From Acidobacteriota bacterium (GTDB lineage: Bacteria; Acidobacteriota; Terriglobia; Bryobacterales; Bryobacteraceae), in the NCBI GenBank assembly GCA_016871055.1, contig VFZW01000017.1:1-36934 (forward strand): a stretch of 36,934 bases of DNA, written 5' to 3'. This document shows positions 7,626-16,156 of the stretch, one piece after another; position 1 is the stretch's first letter; each line of letters starts with the position of its first letter. The position numbers were made by a program, and so were the translations under genes. Under the pieces are notes generated by a model that saw only the letters and a list, made by a program, of their open reading frames with translations, had not been told where the DNA came from and searched no databases.

Positions 7626-8847
7626 GCGCGCCAACCGGCTTGGTTCGCGGCGTCTTCAATTCCACTTTGTCGAAGACCTTGCCTTCAATGTCGACCGCCT
7701 GTATCAGCGCGGTGCCGTCGGCGCGCAGCCGGAAGCTCCAGACGTGATTGCGGCCTTCGGCTTTCGCCAGCCACCAGCCTTCCTCCTTCGACGGAACCGT
7801 GCGCGTGTTCACCGCGTACGCGCCGTCGCCGAGGTAAAGAATGCCGTTCGCGTCGTCGCGCTTATGCCCCCGCAGCGGGTGCGTGCGCTTGTAGTTGTGA
7901 TGATCGTGCTCGAGCACCGCCGTCACGCCATACTTCTCCCAGTGCGGCATCCACTCCTTGCGAATTTCGATCGAGCGCGCCGCATCGAGCGGCCCGCCGC
8001 CTTCCTTCGGCGCCTTCGTCGTACCGTAGGCCGGATAGTGATACGTCACAAACTGAAACTGTTTGTTCGTCCTTGCGGCCAGCGCCTGTTCCAACCACGC
8101 TGCCTGCGGGCCCTTGATCGGCTCGGTGTGATCGGTGTCGAGAGCCAATATCGACAGATAGTCGGCAAAGTCGTTTGCGAAATACGACTTCCCGCCCGGC
8201 GTCTGGAACAGCGAATAATAGAACGGCGCGTCCTCCGGAATCTTGCCCTTGTAGCCGCCCCTCACTTCATGATTGCCGATGCCAACGACCATCGGAATCA
8301 AGCGCCCATCTGCGCCCACCGAGTGCTGCATCCACGACTTCAACCAATCCGCCCACCGCGCCGACGACACACCATTCGCGTAAGCCAGGTCGCCGGAAAG
8401 CACCGCGAAGTCCGGATCGAGCGATCCGACGACCGCGTTCATCTTGTCGAGCCGCGCGCGGGTGTGCATCATGTCGCCGCCCGCGACGAAATGAACCGGG
8501 CGGTTCAGGTCGCGCGGCATCGTTCGGAACCGCCAACCTTCGTCGACCCTTTCAATCTTCTTGCCGATCATGAACTCGTAATTCGAGTCGGGAGAGAGCG
8601 CAGTCAACTGCACGCGCCGCCCTTGCAGCGTCGTATCGGAGATCGCAAACTTCGTCCCCTTGGCGGCCTTCCATTCCTGCGTACCAACCCGTCGGTAATG
8701 CAGGTCGAGCGAACTCGTCGTGCGAAGGTCCACCCAATTCACGGTCATCGTCGTGGCCGGGTCGGCCGACCACGTCAAATACAACCCGACAAAGTCTTGT
8801 GCAGCGAGCGGCGTCAACAGCGCCAATAACGCAAGAAGGATTCGCAT
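7597..8847 (-). CDS. Secreted purple-acid-phosphatase-like metallophosphoesterase
   Basis: A 416-residue exported enzyme: signal peptide 1-16 (MRILLALLALLTPLAA), a fibronectin-like N-terminal domain (about 20-110) typical of purple acid phosphatases, then a calcineurin-like metallophosphoesterase domain. Metal-ligand motifs appear in order: GGDMM (123-127), GDLAY (152-156), GNHE (191-194), TYHYP (about 268) and EHDHHNY (about 309). The usual GHxH is EHDHH here. It lies nine bases downstream of the PEP-CTERM gene on the same strand, so the two may be co-transcribed. It probably releases phosphate from organic esters outside the cytoplasm; the substrate is unknown. Confidence 0.88.
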   Translation of the reverse strand: MRILLALLALLTPLAAQDFVGLYLTWSADPATTMTVNWVDLRTTSSLDLHYRRVGTQEWKAAKGTKFAISDTTLQGRRVQLTALSPDSNYEFMIGKKIERVDEGWRFRTMPRDLNRPVHFVAGGDMMHTRARLDKMNAVVGSLDPDFAVLSGDLAYANGVSSARWADWLKSWMQHSVGADGRLIPMVVGIGNHEVRGGYKGKIPEDAPFYYSLFQTPGGKSYFANDFADYLSILALDTDHTEPIKGPQAAWLEQALAARTNKQFQFVTYHYPAYGTTKAPKEGGGPLDAARSIEIRKEWMPHWEKYGVTAVLEHDHHNYKRTHPLRGHKRDDANGILYLGDGAYAVNTRTVPSKEEGWWLAKAEGRNHVWSFRLRADGTALIQAVDIEGKVFDKVELKTPRTKPVGAPKIVSSGGN

Positions 8848-8856
8848 CCCTACATA

Positions 8857-9498
8857 CTACCGAATGCGGCGCGCGGCGGCGATGACCCCGAACGCGATGG
8901 CGGTCAACACCAACGTTCCGGGTTCCGGTTGTGACTCCGTGAAGATCCGCACCTCGTCGAGAGTGAATGCATTCGTGACCGCCGTGATCGATACCGAAGA
9001 GAGCGTAAGCTGCGTAATCGAGTCACGATTCGGAAGCAGTTCCAGACCGCGCAATGCATGGTTCGCGTAGCTGCTCCCAGGATTCCCGAACACATCGGTA
9101 CCCGCCAAACACGCGCCCCCCAGCCCGCAAAGGCTACGGCCGGCATAGCCTAACACCGGCGCGCCAAAATCGATCGTCGACGTCAAACCGCTCATCGAAA
9201 AACCGCTTCTCTGCACGTGGAATAGCCAGACGTCGACCATCGTACCGGCCGCGAGCATTGTCGAACTTCCTGGCCACAAAGTGCTGTTTGTGATTCCTAT
9301 AGTCAATGTGTCCAGTCTCACCGCCTCGGGCAAGGCAAAGTGCGTACGCTCCAAAATCAGAAACGTATTCGAATTTGACGTTAGCGCGCCAGCGGACAAG
9401 TTCTGCGAGCCGCTCAGCAAGGTCACGTTCGCCGACGTGATCGGCGCTGAGTACGGCGGGAGGCTCAGGGCCGCGAACAGAACGTATAGAACTTTCAT
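8857..9498 (-). CDS. PEP-CTERM sorting-domain protein
   Basis: A 213-residue surface or secreted protein. An N-terminal signal peptide is seen (MKVLYVLFAALSLPPYSA). The C-terminus has the tripartite PEP-CTERM tail: PEPG at 191-194, a hydrophobic helix (LVLTAIAFGVIAAA) and a terminal basic cluster RRIR. Such tails are processed by exosortase, which is not encoded in this window. The middle is a beta-rich, Ser/Thr/Gly-rich domain with two cysteines around residues 120-130 (LCGLGGACLAG), probably a disulfide. No enzymatic motif is seen. It precedes the phosphoesterase gene by nine bases. Confidence 0.85.
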   Translation of the reverse strand: MKVLYVLFAALSLPPYSAPITSANVTLLSGSQNLSAGALTSNSNTFLILERTHFALPEAVRLDTLTIGITNSTLWPGSSTMLAAGTMVDVWLFHVQRSGFSMSGLTSTIDFGAPVLGYAGRSLCGLGGACLAGTDVFGNPGSSYANHALRGLELLPNRDSITQLTLSSVSITAVTNAFTLDEVRIFTESQPEPGTLVLTAIAFGVIAAARRIR

Positions 9499-9586
9499 CG
9501 CTACAGAAATAGTGGACGGCCTTTCGGAAAATTCTCAGGCCCCCGCACAAAAAGTATGCCGACATCTGCACTACAATCTCTAGAGC

Positions 9587-10834
9587 ATGCAACGCCGTCA
9601 ATTCCTCGTTTCCGCCGCCACGGCGCCTCAATCCTGGAGCCAAGCCAACGATCGAGTCCGCGTCGCCATCGTCGGTCTCGGCGGACGGGGCATGGCGCAC
9701 ATCAAGGAGATCATTCCCGCCAGCAACATGGAGATCGCCGCACTGGTCGAAGTCGATGGCGCGCGCGCCGAGGCAGCGTCGCAAGACGTCTTCAAACGCA
9801 CCGGGAAGCGGCCCATCATCGAATCCGACATGCGCCGCGTCTTCGACAACAAATCGATCGACGCCGTAACGATCGCGACCACGAATCACTGGCACGCGCT
9901 CACCGCGATTTGGGCGATGCAAGCGGGCAAAGACGTCTACGTCGAAAAGCCGGTATCGCACAACGTCTTCGAGGGCCAGCAACTTGTCGCCGCCGCGCGT
10001 AAATATAAGCGTATCGCCGCCGGCGGCACGCAGCGCCGCTGGTGGGGCCGCTGGCGAAAGGCCGTCGAACTGATGCACGCCGGTGTGATCGGCGACATCT
10101 ACCAAACGAACTTTGTGTTTCCAGGAGGCCGCGATTCGATCGGCTTCAAGCCCGTAAAAGAACCGCCGGCGAATTTGAATTGGGACCTTTGGCTCGGTCC
10201 CGCGCCGATGCAGCCGTATCATGAAAATCTAGTGCACTACAACTGGCACTGGTTCTGGGACTTCGGCAACGGCGAGCTCGGCAACAACGGCATCCACATG
10301 ATCGACATCTGCCGCTGGGCGATGAAGAAGTCGTTGCCGGTCGCAGTGTCGTCCACTGGCGGCCGGTTCGGCTACAAAGACCAGGCGCAGACGCCCAATA
10401 CGCAGAACGTCACATGGACGTTTGAAGATGGCTCGATGATCGTGGGCCAGCTTCGCGGCCTCTACACGCAGGAGCCGATGTCGTGGGATTTCTTCGGCTC
10501 GAAGGGCCACCTGGCAATGAAGGCCAACGGCGAATTTACGATTCGCCTCGGCCGATCGAAAACGAACGAACCCGCCGTCGAAAGCCCCGCGAACATTGAC
10601 CATTTCGCTAACTTTTCCGCCGCCGTCCGCGCGCGCGATCCGAAGCTGCTTCACGCCGAGATCGAAGAAACGCATCTGTCCACGGCGCTTTGCCATCTTG
10701 GTAACATCGCCTATCGGCTCAATCGCAATCTCAAGTTCGATCCACGCGCCGTTCGCTTCGTGAATGACCGCGAAGCCGACACACACCTCACCCGCAATTA
10801 CCGCAAACCCTACATCGTTCCGGAGAGAGTATGA
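9587..10834 (+). CDS. Gfo/Idh/MocA-family NAD(P)-dependent oxidoreductase
   Basis: A 415-residue sugar or polyol dehydrogenase-like protein. It begins MQRRQFLVSAATA, an abbreviated Tat-like RR leader common in this lineage. The Rossmann motif is VAIVGLGGRGMAH (about 24-36). The family catalytic motif EKPVSHN is at about 121-127 (Lys of EKP). The C-terminal alpha/beta domain includes WHWFWDFGNGELGNNGIHMIDI-like elements around 220. It overlaps the following sugar isomerase-like gene by four bases (ATGA), so the pair is one operon, probably oxidising and isomerising a sugar derivative. A TACAAT at 9572-9577 is a possible -10. The substrate is unknown. Confidence 0.88.
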   Translation: MQRRQFLVSAATAPQSWSQANDRVRVAIVGLGGRGMAHIKEIIPASNMEIAALVEVDGARAEAASQDVFKRTGKRPIIESDMRRVFDNKSIDAVTIATTNHWHALTAIWAMQAGKDVYVEKPVSHNVFEGQQLVAAARKYKRIAAGGTQRRWWGRWRKAVELMHAGVIGDIYQTNFVFPGGRDSIGFKPVKEPPANLNWDLWLGPAPMQPYHENLVHYNWHWFWDFGNGELGNNGIHMIDICRWAMKKSLPVAVSSTGGRFGYKDQAQTPNTQNVTWTFEDGSMIVGQLRGLYTQEPMSWDFFGSKGHLAMKANGEFTIRLGRSKTNEPAVESPANIDHFANFSAAVRARDPKLLHAEIEETHLSTALCHLGNIAYRLNRNLKFDPRAVRFVNDREADTHLTRNYRKPYIVPERV

Positions 10835-11859
10835 CCACCGAACGCCGCTCGTTCCTTGCCACCACCGGACTCGCACTTTCAGCGCGCCCGCTCACCGACA
10901 AGGAAAAATTTTCGTGCATCGCATCGAACTCTTGGCCCATCCGGCAGCTTTTCAAAACGCGTTCAACTCGCCCCAGCCCGCAGTCTGATGAGATGAAGAA
11001 GAAGTACGGCACGCTGACGATGCTCGACTTCCCGCAGTTCACCAAGGACACGTTTCCGGGCGTCTATCAGATGGACCTGTTCAGCGGACTGTTCGGCGAC
11101 ACCACCGATGAGTCGATGTACGCAAAGTCCGAAATGACCTTCAACGGCAACACGCGCACGGTGTTCGAGTTTGATCCGTCGCTGCCAAACGCGCGCAAAT
11201 GGCTCGAAAAGATGGCGGCAAAACAATCGGCCACCGGAACGAAATGCCATCATATCTCCAACAACGCGCCGCGCGATCTCGCCGATCCCGATCCCGCCAA
11301 GCGCCGCGCCGGAATTGAAGTCGCCAAGAAGTGGCTCGACGGCGTCGCCATTCTCGGCGCGAAGTCGATGCGCGTCAATAGCGGCGGGCCTCGCATCGCT
11401 CCCGGCGCGGTTGTCACCACGGACTATCCAAAGGCCGACGATCTCGCCAAGCTGCTCGGCTATTGCATCGAATCGCTGAAGGAACTGGCCGATCACGGCG
11501 GCCGCGTCGGCGTGAAGGTGACGCTCGAAAACCACTGGGGCCTCACGGCGAATCCGATGAACATTCGCATCATGCTCGACGAGGTGAACCATCCCTATTG
11601 CGAAGCGTCTCCGGACTTCTGCAATTGGGAACACGAGTATCACCTCTATCACGGTCTGGCCGCGCTAGCGCCCTATACACACACCACGGTCCACGCAAAA
11701 TACTGGAACCGCTGGAAAGAACAGGACGTGCGGAAGAGCGTGAAGATCATGACCGCCGCGCGCTTCCAGGGCGTCTTCGCGTTGGAATACGAAGACGGTC
11801 CGTGGGACGGCGTTGAAGGCGCGAAGTATCTTTACAAGGAAGTGCTCGCGGCGCTATGA
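10831..11859 (+). CDS. Sugar phosphate isomerase/epimerase-like TIM barrel (xylose isomerase-like)
   Basis: A 342-residue protein beginning MTTERRSFLATTGLALSA, a twin-arginine-like leader, followed by an AP-endonuclease-2/xylose-isomerase-like TIM barrel. Recognisable barrel strands include SMRVNSGG, VKVTLENHWG (a metal-binding Glu strand, about residue 230), and FALEYEDGPWDG at the C-terminus. Its ATG overlaps the preceding oxidoreductase stop, and GGAGAG lies just upstream. The pairing of Gfo/Idh and TIM-barrel isomerase is common in polyol or unusual-sugar catabolism. The 3' end overlaps the convergent membrane-protein gene by six bases. Confidence 0.82.
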   Translation: MTTERRSFLATTGLALSARPLTDKEKFSCIASNSWPIRQLFKTRSTRPSPQSDEMKKKYGTLTMLDFPQFTKDTFPGVYQMDLFSGLFGDTTDESMYAKSEMTFNGNTRTVFEFDPSLPNARKWLEKMAAKQSATGTKCHHISNNAPRDLADPDPAKRRAGIEVAKKWLDGVAILGAKSMRVNSGGPRIAPGAVVTTDYPKADDLAKLLGYCIESLKELADHGGRVGVKVTLENHWGLTANPMNIRIMLDEVNHPYCEASPDFCNWEHEYHLYHGLAALAPYTHTTVHAKYWNRWKEQDVRKSVKIMTAARFQGVFALEYEDGPWDGVEGAKYLYKEVLAAL

Positions 11860-12549
11860 GGGCTCCACCGGGGAATGCCCGCCTTCGAATCGAAGGAGGG
11901 ACCCGATCGGATCTTTCGAATCGAGCGAAAACACGACAGGCCCCGTCATCCTACAAAGCGGATGGTGGAGCGGAACTACCGGCACGGGCGCGTCATCACA
12001 TGGGACTTCCACGCCGGACTGATCGATCCACACCACGCAGCCTCGCGCTTTCCGCCACGTCAACAACGCCTTCGGCGATCCACCCGGAATATCGAACTCG
12101 GCGAAGAAACCGACGCCGCCGCCGAGATCGAAGATCCAGCCCTTTCCGCACGACCACGCGCGCAACGGCGCGATGTCGATGTGTTCCACCGGATGTAATT
12201 TCGCTTCGGCAACTCGTTGCGTCCAATCGGCGCGCGCTCGACCGGTCCTCCGCCGGGATCGCCGAACGGCCAACGTGCTCACGCCGATCGCGACCGACGC
12301 GCCGACGATCGATGGAGCGCCGCTGGCCCAAAGAACCACCACCGAGATCGCACCACCAATCAGCAGCGAAGCTGGCATTCGACCGCGCTGTTCCCGCCGC
12401 GCCGAAGCAACGGCGGCCTCGCCCTGCCGCTCCAAGTCCGCGAGCTCAAATGAATTGATCGGACGCCGCTCCGCGCGGATTAGTCCGGATGTCGCATCGG
12501 GATGCACGTGTTTCAATTCTATCGGCCGGTGCGGCCGATTCCTCCACAC
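11854..12549 (-). CDS. Hypothetical membrane protein with a central transmembrane pair
   Basis: A 231-residue protein of unknown family. An N-terminal soluble part (about 1-58) contains a short helical stretch (NSFELADLERQGEAAVASARR). Two adjacent hydrophobic segments follow (about 60-92, ASLLIGGAISVVVLWASG then GASVAIGVSTLAV), then an Arg-rich turn RRSRRRTGRAR, which by the positive-inside rule faces the cytoplasm. A C-terminal domain carries an aromatic/Gly segment (GWIFDLGGGVGFFAEFD). The start is a GTG at 12549 without a clear ribosome-binding site, so the true start may lie further in. It is convergent with the isomerase gene and divergent from the propeller gene. Confidence 0.6.
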   Translation of the reverse strand: MWRNRPHRPIELKHVHPDATSGLIRAERRPINSFELADLERQGEAAVASARREQRGRMPASLLIGGAISVVVLWASGAPSIVGASVAIGVSTLAVRRSRRRTGRARADWTQRVAEAKLHPVEHIDIAPLRAWSCGKGWIFDLGGGVGFFAEFDIPGGSPKALLTWRKARGCVVWIDQSGVEVPCDDAPVPVVPLHHPLCRMTGPVVFSLDSKDPIGSLLRFEGGHSPVEPS

Positions 12550-12575
12550 CGCGCGGTCTGATACACTCCATCGGC

Positions 12576-13673
12576 ATGAGAGTTCTCACCGCATTGCTGC
12601 TAACCGCATGCTTGGCCAACGCCTCCGGTTTGCAGCGTCTGCTCTACGTCGCCGACAAAACCGGCATTAGTGTCTACGACATCGACAACGGCCATAAGTT
12701 CGTTCGTAAGATCGACATCCCCGACTCCGCCACTTACAAAGGCATCTCCGCCAGCGTGCCGCTCGGCAAACTCTACGTCACGTCGAATCTGAAGGACGAT
12801 CTCATCTGCATCGATCTTGCAACCGACAAAGTCGTTTGGCGCAGGCACTACAAAGAGGGCTACGCCGATAGCCAGGCGATGTCGCCCGACGGCAAGACCA
12901 TCTACATTCCGATGCGCGACAGCGACATCTGGCTCGTTGTCGATGCCGCCACCGGCGATCCCAAAGGTCAGATTAAAGTCTCGCACGGGAAACCCTACGC
13001 GCCCGACGATCACCCGATCCTCGGCATCGGCCCTCACAACACCTGGATGAATAAAGACGGTTCGCGCGTCTACATGGAAGTGTTGACCGAACCTTGGGTC
13101 TACATCGGCGACACGAAGACGAATGAATTGATCGGCAAGATCGGGCCGTTCTCGAAAGGCATCCGCCCGTTCGCCGTTCGCGACAACGAAAAGTACGTCT
13201 ACGCCAATGTCGACTGGCTGCTCGGCTTCGAAGTCGGCGCGGTGAAGGACGGCGCGAAATGGGGCGGCAAGATGCTGCATCGCGTCGAAGCGAAGACGCC
13301 GCCCGAACGCATCAAGCAGATTCCGAATCCACCCGCGCGCAAGCCGCACTCCACGCCCAGCCATGGCATTAACCTCACGCCGAATCAAAAAGAAGTCTGG
13401 GTCGTCGACGGCGTCTACGGCTATGTCTACGTCTACGACGTGACGAAGCTGCCGCCGAAGCATGTCGCCGATGTTGCGCTCTTCAAGGATCCGAGCGAGC
13501 GGCCGCATCCCGGTTGGGTTTCGTTCAGCATCGACGGGAAGTACGCATATCCCGATGGCGGCGCCGTGATCGACGCCAAGACCAAAAAGGTCATCGCGCG
13601 CATTCCGACCAGCGAAAAACTCATCGAAATCGATTTCCGCGACGGCAAAGTCGCCGCCGTCGGCCGCCGGTGA
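12576..13673 (+). CDS. Exported YVTN/quinoprotein-type beta-propeller protein
   Basis: A 365-residue exported protein with signal peptide MRVLTALLLTACLANA. The repeated blades resemble YVTN or amine-dehydrogenase-like seven-bladed propellers: LYVADKTGISVYDIDNG, LYVTSNLKDDLICIDLATDK, IYIPMRDSDIWLVVDAATG, VWVVDGVYGYVYVYDVTK and a last blade YAYPDGGAVIDAKTKKVIARI. The frame is open upstream to 12489, but the signal peptide fixes the start at 12576; TACACT at 12562-12567 is a possible -10 giving a very short leader. The stop overlaps the next gene's GTG (GTGA). The propeller is probably periplasmic and may accept electrons or bind a ligand together with the cytochrome domain encoded next. Confidence 0.82.
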   Translation: MRVLTALLLTACLANASGLQRLLYVADKTGISVYDIDNGHKFVRKIDIPDSATYKGISASVPLGKLYVTSNLKDDLICIDLATDKVVWRRHYKEGYADSQAMSPDGKTIYIPMRDSDIWLVVDAATGDPKGQIKVSHGKPYAPDDHPILGIGPHNTWMNKDGSRVYMEVLTEPWVYIGDTKTNELIGKIGPFSKGIRPFAVRDNEKYVYANVDWLLGFEVGAVKDGAKWGGKMLHRVEAKTPPERIKQIPNPPARKPHSTPSHGINLTPNQKEVWVVDGVYGYVYVYDVTKLPPKHVADVALFKDPSERPHPGWVSFSIDGKYAYPDGGAVIDAKTKKVIARIPTSEKLIEIDFRDGKVAAVGRR

Positions 13674-14212
13674 GCTTCCACGAAGATGTCGCCCGGATCC
13701 TCGCCATGCACTGCAATTCATGCCACGGCGATGCCGGTGGTCTGAACACGCGATCGTACGCTGGCCTGATGAAGGGCGGCAACAAAGGGAAACTCATCGA
13801 ACCGGGCAAAGCCGAAACGAGCCTCCTCGTACACTACATCGACGGTCGCCGCGGGCGCTCGCAGACTATGCCTCTCGGCGACGACAAGCTCAGCCCCGAA
13901 CAGATCGCGACGATTCGCCGTTGGATCGACGAAGGCGCTCGCGCCGACAAGCCGCTCCCGCCCGCAACGGCCGAATCCAAGACACTGCGCGGCCAAAAGC
14001 GATTCGAAATCGCATGCCGCGCGGAGCCCGGAGCGTATTTGCTGTTAAAGATTTCAAGCGGCGCGGCCGTGTTGTTCGAACGTGTCGCCGCGCGCACAAC
14101 CGGCGGAGAAGAGCGATGGACCGCGCACACCGAACCGCGCTGGCCCGAAGAGGTCACGGTCACCATCGAATCGCACTACGCGCCGTCATCGTGTAAGATC
14201 GAGTCGCAATGA
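13670..14212 (+). CDS. Planctomycete-type c-type cytochrome domain protein, without its own signal peptide
   Basis: A 180-residue protein with a PSCyt1-like domain: SFHEDVARIL, then the haem motif CNSCH (15-19), and a C-terminal cytochrome helix MPLGDDKLSPEQIATIRRWIDEGA (about 65-88), which supplies the probable axial Met. A second small domain follows (about 100-180), beta-rich, possibly carbohydrate- or surface-associated. The first usable start is the GTG at 13670, overlapping the propeller stop by four bases, and it begins directly at the cytochrome domain. Covalent haem c attachment requires export, yet no signal peptide is present. Either the domain is made as a fusion with the upstream exported propeller through a -1 shift, or an upstream start has been lost. 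It overlaps the next gene by four bases. Confidence 0.75.
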   Translation: MSFHEDVARILAMHCNSCHGDAGGLNTRSYAGLMKGGNKGKLIEPGKAETSLLVHYIDGRRGRSQTMPLGDDKLSPEQIATIRRWIDEGARADKPLPPATAESKTLRGQKRFEIACRAEPGAYLLLKISSGAAVLFERVAARTTGGEERWTAHTEPRWPEEVTVTIESHYAPSSCKIESQ

Positions 14213-15258
14213 ACCGCCGCCATTTCCCTGCCCCCTTTCTCGCCGCGAGCCTTGCGCCAGCCGCCGCAAGGAAACTAAACTCCGCGATGCATGCCGGAGG
14301 AGACTACCACGCCGTCGCCGGCGCGAGCATGACCTCCAAGGAAAATCTCGAATACAATCTGCGTCACGGCGTTCGGCACCTTACGATTCAACTTCGCAAC
14401 CGGCCGAATGACGCCGGCTGGGATCTCGACTTGATGAAACGCATGCGCGACGACAGCGAGCGCGCCGGCGTCGAGATCGAAGCGATCCGCATGGAGCCCG
14501 ACTACATCCGGAAGCCCACCGATCAGGCACTTGATGTGATCGCGGCGAATGTCGCCAAGGCCGGTCAAATCGGCGTAAAGGTCATCACCTACCACTGGAC
14601 GATGATTCCGATTCGACGCAATCGCAAGACTCCGGGCCGCGGCGGGTCGGAGTATAACGGCTTCAAACTCGAATCGAACTGGCAGTCGCTGCCCGTTGAG
14701 GCCGCCGGCAAAGTCACACACGAGGAATATTAGCGGCGCATCGCGAGATTCTTGAAACAGATCGTGCCCGTCGCGCAACAACACAATGTGCGACTGGCCT
14801 GCCATCCTTACGATCCGCCCGGACTGCCCTTCGGCTATCAAGGCGCCGACAATTGGGATTCGCCAAACGTCTTTGACGCGATCAAGCGCTACGAAGCTAT
14901 CGTCGATAGCCCTTTCAACGGCTTTCAACTCTGCCTTGGCACGGTCGCCGAAGGCCTGAAGAATCCGGCCAAGGACGTCGTTCCAGTGGTCGAATACCTC
15001 GGCCGCAAGGGTAAGATCTATCAGGTGCACATGCGCAATATCAAGGGAGGGCTCGGCGAATTCGAGGAGGTTTACCCCGACGAGGGAGTGATGAATTTCT
15101 TTGCCGTAATGCGCATTTTGCGCGATACGAAGTTCGCGTACTCCATTTGCCCCGACCACATGCCGCATCACCGCGACGACCCGAAATCGCTGCAAGCGTT
15201 CGCATTCGGCGCCGGCTACATCAAGGCGCTAATTCAGGCCGTCAACAGCAGGCGATAA
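14209..15258 (+). pseudogene. Mannonate dehydratase (UxuA)-like TIM barrel interrupted by an in-frame amber codon
   Basis: One reading frame of 350 codons with a single TAG at 14731-14733. The first part (174 aa) begins MNRRHFPAPFLAASLAPAAA, a Tat-like leader, then barrel strands ending GKVTHEEY. Directly after the TAG the same frame continues RRIARFLKQIVPVAQQ, then HPYDPPGLP (compare HPDDPP in UxuA), YQVHMRNIKG, and CPDHMPHHRDDP near the end. The order and motifs are those of mannonate dehydratase, which converts D-mannonate to 2-keto-3-deoxygluconate. TAG probably replaces a conserved Trp TGG (EEYW). No frameshift occurs on either side, so the lesion is recent, a sequencing error, or read through. 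The ATG overlaps the cytochrome gene stop (ATGA). Confidence 0.8.
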
Positions 15259-15276
15259 GGATAATGGAGGGAATCA

Positions 15277-15477
15277 ATGTTGAAATTGCCGAAACTGAGT
15301 GACGCCGCGTTCGAGCGGATGATTGCGACTGAAAAAGGATCGACCATGAGAGCGGGCAGCCTCAAGGGCGCGTTCGTTATCAAACCAAGAACCACTTCTA
15401 AACACTCGCGAAAATCGGCGCCGGCGGCGAGTGAACCCGTAGTGCCAAAGCCCAAAGCGCTGTCGGCATCGCGTTAA
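15277..15477 (+). CDS. Small basic peptide A, paralogue of the peptide at 16157
   Basis: A 66-residue peptide with a strong ribosome-binding site (GGAGGG, 6 bases before the ATG). The conserved N-terminal part, KLSDAAFERMIATEKGSTMR followed by AGSLKGAFVIKP, aligns with the peptide encoded at 16157-16306. The shared core is KL-x-x-x-A-x-x-R-[LM]-x-A-x-E-x-G-x-x-[IM]-RAGSL-x-G-x-F. A Lys/Pro/Ser-rich tail without hydrophobic residues follows. It starts 18 bases after the UxuA-like frame and precedes the GNAT gene. No family is recognised. It could be a small DNA-binding or regulatory protein, or a substrate of the adjacent acetyltransferase; both are inference. Confidence 0.7.
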   Translation: MLKLPKLSDAAFERMIATEKGSTMRAGSLKGAFVIKPRTTSKHSRKSAPAASEPVVPKPKALSASR

Positions 15478-15483
15478 CGGCCG

Positions 15484-15501
15484 CCTCCCGTATTACGGAG
15501 G
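15484..15501 (+). repeat. Stem-loop between peptide A and the GNAT gene
   Basis: CCTCC (15484-15488) pairs with GGAGG (15497-15501) around a GC-poor loop, and the overlapping CCGTA/TACGG half-sites (15488-15498) form an alternative palindrome. There is no T run, so it is not a classical terminator. It could tune expression between the two genes. Confidence 0.35.
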
Positions 15502-15533
15502 AAGGGGCGGCGGCTGGGGTAGAGTGTTATTGA

Positions 15534-16124
15534 ATGGTCCAGTTATTGGACCGGCGCGAGGACAAAGTTGTCGAGGCGAGCCTTCGCCTCGACATGCAGC
15601 CGGTGGACTTAATTCGAGCCGAGGAGAGTTGGCGGCGATATAGAGACCGCCTATTGCGTTTGTCGGCAGAGCACTCGCATTGGGACTGGTCGATGAAGTC
15701 CTCGGACTTGGTGTTCGGGCCGTACCGATGCGTTGGCATTATTCACAAGCGGGCTGTGCAGGGCTTGATGATGGTCGGATGGAGCGGGTATAAGGGGCGG
15801 TCGTTGAAGCATCGAGACGAACCGATCCTCTATGTGAAGTATTTGGAAACGGCGCCTTGGAACCTGAGAGAGTTCGCGGGCGATCGAATCCGATACGCCG
15901 GAGTCGGCACAGCGCTGCTGCGAGAAGCGGTTCCGATGTCGATGAGATTAGGCATGCACGGGCGGCTCGGGCTTCACTCCTTGCCGCAGGCGGAGAAGTT
16001 CTATGACCGGTTCATGGATGACCTTGGCCTTGACTGGAACGTGGAGAACCTCCGGCTGTTCGAACTGACGCGAGAAAAGGCGTTGAAATATATTGCTGAT
16101 AGTTTTGTTCAAGAAGAGGGGTAG
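15534..16124 (+). CDS. GNAT-family N-acetyltransferase-like protein
   Basis: A 196-residue protein with a GNAT-like core in its second half: a strand ILYVKYLETAPWN (about 100-112), the acetyl-CoA pyrophosphate loop region RIRYAGVGTALLREAV (about 120-135; compare the Q/RxxGxG/A motif), and the strand-turn-helix GRLGLHSLPQAEKFYDRF (about 143-160), typical of GNAT motif B. The N-terminal third is helical (VDLIRAEESWRRYRDRLLRL) and not recognised. No strong ribosome-binding site is seen at the ATG, so the start is less certain. The gene lies between two paralogous small basic peptides on the same strand, which suggests a functional cassette. The acetyl acceptor is unknown. Confidence 0.7.
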   Translation: MVQLLDRREDKVVEASLRLDMQPVDLIRAEESWRRYRDRLLRLSAEHSHWDWSMKSSDLVFGPYRCVGIIHKRAVQGLMMVGWSGYKGRSLKHRDEPILYVKYLETAPWNLREFAGDRIRYAGVGTALLREAVPMSMRLGMHGRLGLHSLPQAEKFYDRFMDDLGLDWNVENLRLFELTREKALKYIADSFVQEEG

Positions 16125-16156
16125 GAGGGCGATAAGATGGTATGGAGATGGAGAAG

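Noticed and set aside
14731-14733. Amber codon read as pyrrolysine
   Set aside because: No pyrrolysine system is visible and the protein family does not use it; a nonsense mutation or sequence error is simpler.
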